From the NCBI RefSeq assembly GCF_001864935.2, contig NZ_CP126267.1, positions 1,612,001 through 1,676,000 on the forward strand: DNA of 64,000 bases. Reading direction: 5' to 3'. This DNA comes from Curtobacterium sp. MCBA15_012. Its GTDB lineage: Bacteria > Actinomycetota > Actinomycetes > Actinomycetales > Microbacteriaceae. The translations under genes were made by a program, and so were the position numbers. Below the pieces are notes generated by a model. It was not told the origin of the DNA. It did no database searches and saw nothing but the letters and a program-made list of their open reading frames with translations. Positions 16,847 through 24,497 of this stretch are shown one piece after another (within the stretch, counting starts at the first letter, position 1; the number at the start of each line of letters is the position of its first letter).

Positions 16847-18270
16847 CCGCTCCGAAGAAGGCATCCACGTCCCCCGACACCCGCCCCGCGCCGGTGATCA
16901 GCGTCATCGGCACCGGTTACCTCGGTGCGACCCACGCGGCCGCCATGGCCGAGATGGGCTTCGACACCATCGGCGTCGACGTCGACCCGGCGAAGCTCGC
17001 GGCGCTCTCCGCCGGCGAGGTCCCGTTCTACGAGCCCGGGCTGCCGGAGCTCATCACGAAGCACGTCGCGACCGGCAAGCTCCGCTTCACCGACTCGATG
17101 GCCGACGCGGTCGCCGCGGCCGACGTGCACTTCATCTGCGTCGGGACCCCGCAGAAGGCCGGGTCGCACGCGGCGAACCTCGCGTACGTCGAGAGCGCAA
17201 CCCGCGGGGTCGCCGAGCACCTCACCCACCCGGGCCTCATCGTCGGGAAGTCGACCGTGCCGGTCGGCACCGCCGAGCGGCTGCGCGGCATCGTCCGGGA
17301 GTTCACCCCGAGCGGGATCGACGCCGAGCTCATCTGGAACCCCGAGTTCCTGCGCGAGGGCAAGGCCGTCGCGGACACGCTGCACCCGGACCGCCTGGTG
17401 TGGGGCGGTGCCTCGGCCGCTGCGGACGCCGTCATCCGCGAGGTCTACGCCGCCCCGATCGCCGAGGGCACCCCGGTGGTCTCGACGGACCTCGCGACCG
17501 CCGAGCTCGTCAAGGTCAGCGCGAACGCGTTCCTCGCGACGAAGATCTCCTTCATCAACGCGATCTCGGAGATGTGCGCCATCACCGGTGCCGACGTCAC
17601 CACCCTCGCCGACGCCCTCGGGCACGACGAGCGAATCGGCCGGAAGTTCCTCAACGCCGGCCTCGGCTTCGGCGGCGGCTGCCTGCCGAAGGACATCCGT
17701 GCCCTCATGCACCGTGCGGGGGAGCTCGGCGCCGGGCGGGTCGTCGGACTCATGCAGCAGGTCGACGAGATCAACATGGGGCAGCGGGAACGCGTCATCG
17801 ACATGTCCATCGAGTCCCTGGGTGGCTCGGTGCTCAACCGTCGCATCGCGGTCATCGGGGCGGCCTTCAAGCCGCTCACCGACGACGTGCGGGACTCGCC
17901 GGCGCTCAACGTCGCCGCCGCCCTGCACCTGCGCGGCGCGCAGGTCTCGCTGTGGGACCCGGAGGCGAACGACACCGCCCGTCGGTCCTTCCCGACGCTG
18001 ACGTACGCCACGTCGATGACCGACGCGGTCGAGGGCGCCGACCTGGTGCTCGTGCTCACCGAGTGGGACGAGGTCGTCGGTGCCGACCCGGCCGCCCTCG
18101 GAGCGCTCGTCGGACGCCGTTCGGTGATCGACGCGCGCAACTGCCTCCCGGTCGCGAACTGGGTCGAGGCGGGGTGGTCCGTCCGTTCCCTGGGACGTCC
18201 CACGCCGGTCACGGGTGCACCCGTGAGCGTGGCGGCGGGTGCCGCCGACGTGCTGGCGACGGCGCGGTAG
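16843..18270 (+). CDS. ugd: UDP-glucose 6-dehydrogenase
   Basis: 475 residues. The NAD-binding fold opens with VIGTGYLGATHA; the catalytic thiol is Cys280 in FGGGCLPKD, Lys224 lies in AELVKVSANAF, and the C-terminal UDP-binding domain has IGAAFKPLTDDVRDSP. It oxidises UDP-glucose to UDP-glucuronate in the cytosol. The GTG start overlaps the stop of the GH26 gene (GTGA), so the three genes are translationally coupled. Its place in the operon implies that the polymer contains glucuronate or a sugar made from it. A C-terminal extension of about 40 residues is Gly/Ala-rich and probably disordered. Confidence 0.93.
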   Translation: MTAPKKASTSPDTRPAPVISVIGTGYLGATHAAAMAEMGFDTIGVDVDPAKLAALSAGEVPFYEPGLPELITKHVATGKLRFTDSMADAVAAADVHFICVGTPQKAGSHAANLAYVESATRGVAEHLTHPGLIVGKSTVPVGTAERLRGIVREFTPSGIDAELIWNPEFLREGKAVADTLHPDRLVWGGASAAADAVIREVYAAPIAEGTPVVSTDLATAELVKVSANAFLATKISFINAISEMCAITGADVTTLADALGHDERIGRKFLNAGLGFGGGCLPKDIRALMHRAGELGAGRVVGLMQQVDEINMGQRERVIDMSIESLGGSVLNRRIAVIGAAFKPLTDDVRDSPALNVAAALHLRGAQVSLWDPEANDTARRSFPTLTYATSMTDAVEGADLVLVLTEWDEVVGADPAALGALVGRRSVIDARNCLPVANWVEAGWSVRSLGRPTPVTGAPVSVAAGAADVLATAR

Positions 18271-18472
18271 GCACTCGTCGCCCCGAGGACGGGGCCCGCG
18301 CCGGGGCGGCGTGGGCCCCGTCCGTGCGTGTGCGCGTGTCCGGCACCCGGGTGCTGCGTCGTCCGTGGGCCCCGGGGGCGGGTCACGGCGCGGCACTGCG
18401 TGCCGCCGTCTGCTCCGGCAGCGAGGTGGCGCGGCACGGTGACGCGGTGCGGTGACCACGAGGGTGCGTCGC

Positions 18473-18530
18473 GACCAGCCTGGAGGCGCGGCGCCCGTCC
18501 GCCAGGCCACCCCGCGCCTCCAGGCTGGTC
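18473..18530. repeat. Intergenic palindrome downstream of ugd
   Basis: Arms of 19 bp (GACCAGCCTGGAGGCGCGG and its complement) around a 20-nt loop. It shares the CTGGAGGC core with the palindrome at 8196, and could serve as the terminator of the exopolysaccharide operon. The 444-bp gap 18271-18714 otherwise holds the small CTTCCGGGCGTA repeats at 18562-18623 and the glnA terminator. Confidence 0.75.
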
Positions 18531-18657
18531 ACCACCGCACCACCTGCCGGGCGGACTGTTGCTTCCGGGCGTAGCTGGTCCTTCCGGGCGTACCAGGTCC
18601 GTTGATCCGCCCAGGTACGCCCGATCCCACTCGGGACGCCGTCCTGACCGGTGCCGC

Positions 18658-18706
18658 GAACGCAGGAGAGCCCCGCACCGGGACAGTGCGGGGCTCTCCT
18701 GCGTTC
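18658..18706 (-). terminator. Terminator of glnA
   Basis: A perfect 21-bp stem (GAACGCAGGAGAGCCCCGCA...) with a 7-nt loop starting 9 bp after the glnA stop. Confidence 0.85.
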
Positions 18707-18714
18707 AGCGAAGG

Positions 18715-20139
18715 TCAGACGCCGAAGTACAGCTCGTACTCGAACGGGTGCGGACGCTGCGCGAGCGGGAGGATCTCGTTCTCACGCTTGTAGTCGATCC
18801 ACGTCTGGATGAGGTCCTCGGTGAAGACGTTGCCCTTCGTGAGGAACTCGTGGTCCGCCTCGAGCGCCTCGAGTGCCTCGTCGAGGGAGCCCGGCACCTG
18901 CGGGATGCCCTTGGCCTCCTCCGGGGGGAGCTCGTAGAGGTCCTTGTCGACCGGCTCGTGCGGCTCGATGCGGTTCTGGATGCCGTCCAGGCCCGCCATC
19001 AGCTGCGCGGCGAAGGCGAGGTACGGGTTGCCCGAGGCGTCCGGCGCGCGGAACTCGATGCGCTTCGCCTTCGGGTTCGTGCCCGTGATCGGAATGCGGA
19101 TCGCTGCCGAGCGGTTGCCGGCCGAGTAGACCAGGTTGACCGGTGCCTCGAAGCCCTTGACCAGGCGGTGGTACGAGTTGATCGACGGGTTCGTGAACGC
19201 GAGGAGCGCCGGGGCGTGCTTCAGCAGGCCGCCGATGTACCAGCGGGCGACGTCGGACAGGCCGCCGTAGCCGTTCTCGTCGTAGAACAGCGGCTTGCCG
19301 TCGTTCCAGAGCGACTGGTGGGTGTGCATGCCCGAACCGTTGTCACCGAAGAGCGGCTTCGGCATGAACGTGGCGACCTTGCCCCACTGGTCGGCCGTGT
19401 TCTTGACGATGTACTTGAACTTCAGGATGTCGTCCGCGGCGTGGACCATCGTGTCGAAGCGGTAGTTGATCTCCTGCTGGCCGCCCGTGCCCACCTCGTG
19501 GTGCGAGCGCTCGAGCACGAAGCCCGCCTCGATCAGCTTGAGGGTGATGTCGTCGCGGAGGTCGGCCGTCTTGTCGACGGGGGAGACGGGGAAGTAGCCG
19601 CCCTTGTAGGGGGTCTTGTTCGCGAGGTTGCCGCCCTCTTCCTCGCGGCCCGTGTTCCACGCGCCCTCCTCGGAGTCGACCGCGTAGAACGACTGGTTCT
19701 GGGTCACCGAGTAGCGGACGTCGTCGAAGATGTAGAACTCGGCCTCGGGGGCGAAGAACGCGGTGTCCGCGATGCCGGTCGAGGCGAGGTACTTCTCCGC
19801 CTTCTTGGCGACCTGGCGCGGGTCGCGACCGTAGATCTCGCCGTTCCGCGGGTTGTAGATGTCGAAGATCATGATCAGCGTGCGCTCGGCACGGAACTGG
19901 TCGATGTAGGCCGTCGTCACGTCGGGGATGAGCTGCATGTCCGACTCGTGGATCGACGCGAAGCCGCGGATCGACGAACCGTCGAAGAGCTGACCGACCG
20001 AGAAGAAGTCCTCGTCGACCGTCGACGCCGGGATGTTGAAGTGCTGCTGGACCCCGGGGAGGTCCGTGAACCGGATGTCGAGGAACTTGACGTCCGTGTC
20101 CTTGATGAAGGCGAGCACCTCGGAGGAATCGCTGAACAT
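18715..20139 (-). CDS. glnA: Glutamine synthetase type I (adenylylatable)
   Basis: 474 residues, the main ammonium-assimilating enzyme, a dodecamer in the family. Seen: FDGSSIRGF, the metal and Glu site region in MHTHQSLW, and the adenylylation site [11 protein letters not shown] with Tyr402, the target of GlnE. The start at 20139 has AGGAG 9 nt upstream; a longer frame adds only His/Arg-rich non-coding sequence. The upstream region carries a well-formed GlnR operator at 20216-20253. In other actinobacteria glnA lies directly beside glnE and glnA2; here 5.5 kb, including an exopolysaccharide operon, separates glnE from glnA. Confidence 0.95.
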   Translation of the reverse strand: MFSDSSEVLAFIKDTDVKFLDIRFTDLPGVQQHFNIPASTVDEDFFSVGQLFDGSSIRGFASIHESDMQLIPDVTTAYIDQFRAERTLIMIFDIYNPRNGEIYGRDPRQVAKKAEKYLASTGIADTAFFAPEAEFYIFDDVRYSVTQNQSFYAVDSEEGAWNTGREEEGGNLANKTPYKGGYFPVSPVDKTADLRDDITLKLIEAGFVLERSHHEVGTGGQQEINYRFDTMVHAADDILKFKYIVKNTADQWGKVATFMPKPLFGDNGSGMHTHQSLWNDGKPLFYDENGYGGLSDVARWYIGGLLKHAPALLAFTNPSINSYHRLVKGFEAPVNLVYSAGNRSAAIRIPITGTNPKAKRIEFRAPDASGNPYLAFAAQLMAGLDGIQNRIEPHEPVDKDLYELPPEEAKGIPQVPGSLDEALEALEADHEFLTKGNVFTEDLIQTWIDYKRENEILPLAQRPHPFEYELYFGV

Positions 20140-20215
20140 GTGTGTCGATCTCCTGGGGGGTAGGTGATGTCGGAGGTGCCGCGGGTGCACCCTCCGACGA
20201 GGCTATTGACCAAGA

Positions 20216-20253
20216 GTTTCCCGGACATGACTGCGTTGTTTCGCGCGTGTTAC
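20216..20253 (-). promoter_or_regulatory. GlnR operator upstream of glnA
   Basis: On the minus strand the order is GTAAC, 6 nt, GAAAC, 6 nt, GTCAT, 6 nt, GAAAC. This is the four-pentamer GlnR box (GTnAC-n6-GAAAC twice) with exact spacing and only one weak half-site. It lies 77 bp before the glnA start and 28 bp before the divergent RDD gene, so it could affect both. GlnR activates glnA under nitrogen limitation in actinobacteria. Confidence 0.85.
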
Positions 20254-20268
20254 GTCGAGGTGGTCGCC

Positions 20269-20274
20269 TACGCT
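20269..20274 (+). promoter_or_regulatory. -10 element of a leaderless promoter (RDD gene)
   Basis: TACGCT lies 6 nt before the ATG at 20281. The GGAGG between them is too close to the start codon (1 nt) to serve as a normal ribosome binding site. Confidence 0.5.
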
Positions 20275-20280
20275 GGAGGC

Positions 20281-20751
20281 ATGGCCCGCAGCACCACCCC
20301 GCCCTCCGACGCATCCGCACACGCCGCTGGCGGACACCCGGACGGCTGGCCGGGCAAGGAGCTCGGTCTTCCCGAGGAGGGCCCCCGCAGCGTCGGGCGC
20401 ATCGGACGGCGGGTCGTCGCGCTCCTGATCGACGGGGTCCTGGCCGACCTCGTGGCCTTCCTGCTCGGCGTCTGGTCGCCCGTGAACGGCTCCGGCGACA
20501 TCGCGCACACGTGGATCCAGCTGGCGATCTTCGCCGTGCTGCAGGTCCTGTTCATCTGCACGTTCTCGGGGTCGTTCGGCCACCTGTGCGTCGGGCTGCG
20601 CGTCGTGCCGATGCGCGGCGGCTACGTCGGGGTGTGGCGGCCGGTGGTCCGGACCCTGCTGCTGTGCATCGTCGTGCCGGCGCTCATCATCGACCGCGAC
20701 AGCCGCGGCGCCCACGACCGGATCGCCGGGACGGTGCTCGTCCGACGCTGA
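20281..20751 (+). CDS. RDD-family membrane protein
   Basis: 156 residues. The RDD domain (about 38-155) opens VGRIGRRVVALLIDGVLADL, has about three membrane helices and ends with the conserved RDSRGAHDRIAGTVLV. RDD proteins are small integral membrane proteins of unclear function, some linked to ion exchange. The first ~37 residues are polar and probably cytosolic. Its position divergent from glnA is conserved in actinobacteria (as in mycobacteria, RDD and DUF4191 genes beside glnA1), so the neighbourhood supports the call. Confidence 0.88.
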   Translation: MARSTTPPSDASAHAAGGHPDGWPGKELGLPEEGPRSVGRIGRRVVALLIDGVLADLVAFLLGVWSPVNGSGDIAHTWIQLAIFAVLQVLFICTFSGSFGHLCVGLRVVPMRGGYVGVWRPVVRTLLLCIVVPALIIDRDSRGAHDRIAGTVLVRR

Positions 20752-20771
20752 CCGGCGGGCGCGCGGGCGCG

Positions 20772-20818
20772 CGGGCGTGGGCGTGGGCGTGGGCGTGGGC
20801 GTGGGCGTGGGCGTGGCC
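20772..20818. repeat. 6-bp tandem repeat (GTGGGC)n
   Basis: About seven to eight consecutive GTGGGC units between the RDD gene and DUF4191, preceded by a GCGCGGGC run. Such hexamer arrays are prone to slippage, but no reading frame is affected here. The 326-bp gap 20752-21077 also holds a palindrome and a terminator. Confidence 0.8.
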
Positions 20819-20847
20819 GGGCGTCCTAGCGCGACGCGGCCTGGTGT

Positions 20848-20920
20848 GACGTGCTCCCGAACAACCGAAAGCACGTCGCGCCACGGCGTTCCGTGGCGCG
20901 ACGTGCCTTCGGTTGTGCGA
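20848..20920. repeat. Palindromic element, second family, copy 1
   Basis: Arms around ACAACCGAAAGCACGTCGCG and CGCCACGG, with a 4-nt loop (CGTT) between CCACGG and CCGTGG. One arm mismatch. A clear relative lies at 49382-49454. Confidence 0.8.
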
Positions 20921-20997
20921 GCGGCAGCCCGGGCCCCGGGCCCCGAGACGGGTGACGCCGGTGCGCCCCAGGCCTGCCGCACCCGTACCCGCACACG

Positions 20998-21035
20998 ACG
21001 GAGGCCCCCGACCTGGCACGGTCGGGGGCCTCCGT
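20998..21035 (-). terminator. Terminator of the DUF4191 gene
   Basis: A 16-bp perfect stem (ACGGAGGCCCCCGACC) with a 6-nt loop, 43 bp after the DUF4191 stop and convergent with the RDD gene. Confidence 0.75.
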
Positions 21036-21077
21036 TCGGTCAGCCGTCGGGGCGGCTGCGCCGGGAACGGCGCTGGC

Positions 21078-21791
21078 TCAGCGCGGACGCCCGGCACGCA
21101 CCCGCATCGGGTCCATGCCCTTCGGGATCGCCGACGCCGGGCTGTGCGTCAGGGACTCGAGCCGGTTCGCGACCGCGAGGACCTCGTTGCGGTTCAGCGA
21201 CTTCTTGTACTTGTTCATCGCACGCGGCAGCTTGTGCAGCGTCACACCGTCCTGCTCGTCGTCGACGTGGACGACGTGGACCGGGACGTTCGGCACGATG
21301 CGCTGGACCTTGCGGCGCTCCTCGTCGAGCTGGCGCTTGAGGGTGCCACGCTGACCCTCGGTGATGAGGACGACGCCCGGGGCGCCCACCGCACGGTAGA
21401 CGGCGGCCTGGGAGCGACCGTGCACCGCGACGGGCATCTCGCTGGAACGCCACTGCCGACGCAGGGAGTTCGACAGCACGGCACCGACGGCACCGGGCTG
21501 GCCGGCGATCTGCGAGTAGGCCGCACGCTCGGCGAGACGACCGAGGACGATCAGGAACAGCAGGACTCCGAGCAGCACGCCGGCGACGATCCAGAGCGTG
21601 ATCGCGAGCCAGTTCTGACCCGGGAGGAGGAACGCGAGCAGCACGCCCGCGACGACCGGTCCGAGGAAGGCGAGGAGGAACCACCACACCGACTTCGGGT
21701 CTGCCCGGCGGGTCATGGTGAAGACCTGGTACATCTGCTTGAGACGACCCGGCTCCTTCGCCGTCGTACCTTCTGGAGTGCTGCGTGCCAT
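21078..21791 (-). CDS. DUF4191 membrane protein
   Basis: 237 residues. A short basic N-terminus is followed by two membrane helices (about 37-90: WWFLLAFLGPVVAGVLLAFL, then TLWIVAGVLLGVLLFLIVLG), then a soluble C-terminal domain with GAVGAVLSNSLRRQW and VVLITEGQRGTLKRQL. This is the actinobacterial DUF4191 family, in mycobacteria located between lipA and glnA1. The function is unknown. The start is leaderless: TATCCT lies 6 nt before the ATG. Confidence 0.88.
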   Translation of the reverse strand: MARSTPEGTTAKEPGRLKQMYQVFTMTRRADPKSVWWFLLAFLGPVVAGVLLAFLLPGQNWLAITLWIVAGVLLGVLLFLIVLGRLAERAAYSQIAGQPGAVGAVLSNSLRRQWRSSEMPVAVHGRSQAAVYRAVGAPGVVLITEGQRGTLKRQLDEERRKVQRIVPNVPVHVVHVDDEQDGVTLHKLPRAMNKYKKSLNRNEVLAVANRLESLTHSPASAIPKGMDPMRVRAGRPR

Positions 21792-21797
21792 GCCAAC

Positions 21798-21803
21798 AGG
21801 ATA
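21798..21803 (-). promoter_or_regulatory. -10 element of a leaderless promoter (DUF4191)
   Basis: Minus-strand TATCCT, 6 nt before the ATG at 21791. No ribosome binding site. Confidence 0.55.
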
Positions 21804-21918
21804 CGGCCTGCGCCGTGTCACGAGGACCGCTCGCGGTCAGGCTGTGGGCGAACGTCGCTGTCCACAGGTGGTCGTCACCGGACGGGAGGCCCGCCCGCCC
21901 TCCGCCACGCTGGTCACC

Positions 21919-22764
21919 ATGACGACGGGGGAGCGGACCGAGCTGTGGTGCGGCGCCGAGGACGACGGCGCCTTCACGCGCTGGGTGGCAGACCGCGCCC
22001 CCGGCTGCGGACCGCACCTCGTCCCGATCACCCGCGTCGGCCGGTGCCCCCGCGGCCACCTCGCCGCCGAGGTGCTCCGACCGGCCGTGCGATCGCTCGA
22101 CGCGGCACTCGACGTCCTCGGTGTCCCGACGAGCGGCGTCGCCGTCACGCTCTCGGTCCCCCTGCTCGAACTCGCCCACCGAGGCCGAGCGGGGGCGCTC
22201 GAACTCGGCGCCGTCGCTGCCGAGGACATCGGCGTCGACGAGGCCGGCGCGGTCGTGGTGGCCGACCGGCCGCCGGGCGGAGCGCCGTGCTGTCCGGACC
22301 CGCACGACGCGAGGACCGACCCGTCACCGTCACCGGGCGCGCGGACGACGTTCGAAGACCGCGACGGGGCCCGGGGCCTCCTCACCGCCGCACGAACGGT
22401 GTGGGACCGCACGGACCCTCGGGAACCGGCTCGTGCGGCCCTGGACCCCCTGCTCGACGCCGCGCGCGCCGGCGACGCCGACGTCGTCCGCGCGGCGCTC
22501 GACGCGGTGCTGGCCGCGGCACCGCCGAGGCCCGTGCGCTGGGTCCGGCCGGCCTGGGTGTCGTTGGGCACGCCGGTCGATCCCTCGGCCGAGCCGACCG
22601 GTGGGACCAGTCCGTCGCGGGGACTCGACCGTGCCCTGGTCGTGCTCCGCGAGGTGGTCGAACAGGGTGTGCCGATCGGGGCCTCTCGCCGAGTGCCGCT
22701 CCGGATGGTGCTCGTGGGACTCGTCGTCGTGGTCGGCGTCCTCGTGCTCGCGTCGGCCGCGTGA
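21919..22764 (+). CDS. Hypothetical tail-anchored protein
   Basis: 281 residues, not recognised. The N-terminal half is soluble (CGAEDDGAFTRWVADRAPG, then alternating beta-like segments VAVTLSVPLLELA). It has a Cys-Cys pair in GGAPCCPDPHD, a helical middle (REPARAALDPLLDAARAGDA), and ends with a single membrane helix RMVLVGLVVVVGVLVLASAA, so the protein is probably anchored by its C-terminus with the bulk in the cytosol. The ATG at 21919 was chosen because upstream codons have no support. It occupies the position between DUF4191 and odhB where lipA and lipB are found in related actinobacteria. Confidence 0.6.
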   Translation: MTTGERTELWCGAEDDGAFTRWVADRAPGCGPHLVPITRVGRCPRGHLAAEVLRPAVRSLDAALDVLGVPTSGVAVTLSVPLLELAHRGRAGALELGAVAAEDIGVDEAGAVVVADRPPGGAPCCPDPHDARTDPSPSPGARTTFEDRDGARGLLTAARTVWDRTDPREPARAALDPLLDAARAGDADVVRAALDAVLAAAPPRPVRWVRPAWVSLGTPVDPSAEPTGGTSPSRGLDRALVVLREVVEQGVPIGASRRVPLRMVLVGLVVVVGVLVLASAA

Positions 22765-22864
22765 GGCCGCGACGCACCCCCGAGCCGTGACGCCGTGGAG
22801 TGCTCAGCGACCCCGTGACGGCCGACCCCCGGCACCCGCGTGACCGGCACTCCCGGGTCGCACG

Positions 22865-22903
22865 GGAACGGCCCCGGTCCCACGAGGGGACCGGGGCCGT
22901 TCC
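22865..22903 (-). terminator. Terminator of odhB
   Basis: A 16-bp perfect stem (GGAACGGCCCCGGTCC) with a 7-nt loop, 25 bp after the odhB stop and convergent with the hypothetical gene. Confidence 0.8.
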
Positions 22904-22927
22904 GGTGGCAGGGCTCGAGCGCCGGGA

Positions 22928-24424
22928 TCAGTACCCGAGGTTCGGGCCGAAGTTGCCCTCCTCGAGGCGGTTCTTCACCGCGACGAGGTAGCGCGATGCG
23001 TCGGCACCGTCGATGATCCGGTGGTCGTACGACAGCGCGAGGTAGACGAACGAGCGGATCGCGATCGCCTCCTGCCCGTCGACCTTGACGACCGCCGGAC
23101 GCTTCGTGACGATGCCGGTACCGAGGATCGCCGACTGCGGCAGGAACACGACGGGGGTGTCGAACAGCGCGCCGCGCGACCCGGTGTTCGTCAGCGTGAA
23201 CGTTCCGCCGGCCAGCTCGTCGGGCTTGAGCTGGTTGTTCCGGGTGCGCTCGGCGAGGTCCGCGATGGCCTTCGCGAACTGCGCCAGGTCGAGCGACGAC
23301 GCGTCCTTGATGACCGGGGTGAGCAGACCGCGCTCGGTGTCGACCGCGATCGACACGTTCTCGTGCTCGGGGTAGACGATCTCGTCGCCCTCGACCGTCG
23401 AGTTGATCTTCGGGTGCGCCTTGAGCGCCTCCGAGGCGGCCAGCGCGAAGAACGGCATGAAGCTGAGCTTCGAGCCGGTCTTCTCGAGGAACTGCGCCTT
23501 GTTCGCGTCGCGGAACTGCGCGACCTTGGTGACGTCCACCTCGACGACGCTGGTGAGCTGCGCGGTCGAGGTCATCGACTGCACGGCACGCTCGGCGACG
23601 ACCTTGCGGAGGCGCGACATCTTCTCGCGGGTGCCGCGGAGCGGCGAGGTCTCGGCGACGAACGGGCCGGCCGGGGCAGATGCCGCGGTCGAGGACGACC
23701 CGGCTGCGGACTTGGCCTGCTCAGCGGCGGCGAGGACGTCCTCCTTGCGGATGCGTCCCCCCACACCCGAACCGGTCACGGTCGACAGGTCGACACCCTG
23801 CTCGTTCGCGAGCTTGCGCACGAGCGGGGTGACGTAGCCGGATGCGGCGGCGTCCTGGTTCGGCTGCGGGACCGACGCGCTGGCGGCGGAGCCCGATGCG
23901 GCCGGAGCGGCGGCCGGGGCGGGCGCCGGGACCGCTGCCGGGACGGCGGCGGGCGGCGGCACCGGAGCGGCCTGCGGGACCGGGGGAGCGGAGGGGGCCT
24001 GCGGGGCGGCGGGCTGCGTCTGCCCGCCCGGAGCCGGCTCGGCCTGCTGGGGCTCGGGAGCCTGCTGCTCCTCCTGCTGCTCGGTGCTCGGAGCCGTCTC
24101 GGGCTCGCTCGCCTCTGCGGCGGACTCGTCGGCACCCTGGGCCTGCTCGGCGCCGGAGTCGCCCGAGTCGGAGGAACCCGAGCCGGAGCCGTCGCCGATC
24201 TTCACCAGCGCGGTGCCGACCTCGACGGTCTCGTCCTCCTGGACGAGGATCTCCTCGACGACGCCGGCGATCGGCGACGGGATCTCGGTGTCGACCTTGT
24301 CGGTCGAGACCTCGAGCAGCGGCTCGTCGACCTCGACGCGGTCACCGACGTTCTTCAGCCATCGGGTCACCGTGCCCTCGGTGACGCTCTCGCCGAGCGC
24401 CGGGAGGTTGACGGATTCGCTCAT
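22928..24424 (-). CDS. sucB: 2-oxo acid dehydrogenase E2 (dihydrolipoamide succinyltransferase)
   Basis: 498 residues. One lipoyl domain at 1-80 with the lipoylated Lys43 in VSTDKVDTEI; a long Ala/Pro/Gln linker (about 85-190); a peripheral subunit-binding domain (VTPLVRKLANEQGVDLSTV, about 195-230); and a catalytic domain ending with the acyltransferase motif SYDHRIIDGADASRYL. It transfers the succinyl (or acyl) group in the 2-oxoglutarate or pyruvate dehydrogenase complex; actinobacterial enzymes of this type can serve both. It follows lpdA on the same strand after 73 bp and has its own Shine-Dalgarno (GGAG). Lipoylation needs lipoate enzymes that are not encoded beside it. Confidence 0.92.
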   Translation of the reverse strand: MSESVNLPALGESVTEGTVTRWLKNVGDRVEVDEPLLEVSTDKVDTEIPSPIAGVVEEILVQEDETVEVGTALVKIGDGSGSGSSDSGDSGAEQAQGADESAAEASEPETAPSTEQQEEQQAPEPQQAEPAPGGQTQPAAPQAPSAPPVPQAAPVPPPAAVPAAVPAPAPAAAPAASGSAASASVPQPNQDAAASGYVTPLVRKLANEQGVDLSTVTGSGVGGRIRKEDVLAAAEQAKSAAGSSSTAASAPAGPFVAETSPLRGTREKMSRLRKVVAERAVQSMTSTAQLTSVVEVDVTKVAQFRDANKAQFLEKTGSKLSFMPFFALAASEALKAHPKINSTVEGDEIVYPEHENVSIAVDTERGLLTPVIKDASSLDLAQFAKAIADLAERTRNNQLKPDELAGGTFTLTNTGSRGALFDTPVVFLPQSAILGTGIVTKRPAVVKVDGQEAIAIRSFVYLALSYDHRIIDGADASRYLVAVKNRLEEGNFGPNLGY

Positions 24425-24497
24425 CGGGTGGGCTCCTGTTCGCGGGTTGCTGTGGTGGTGGATGTCGTGGTCGCGCTGCGCACGGTGGTCGTGGTGA

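Noticed and set aside
20772..20818. Phase-variation tract
   Set aside because: The hexamer array is not within or just before a start codon of any gene it could switch.
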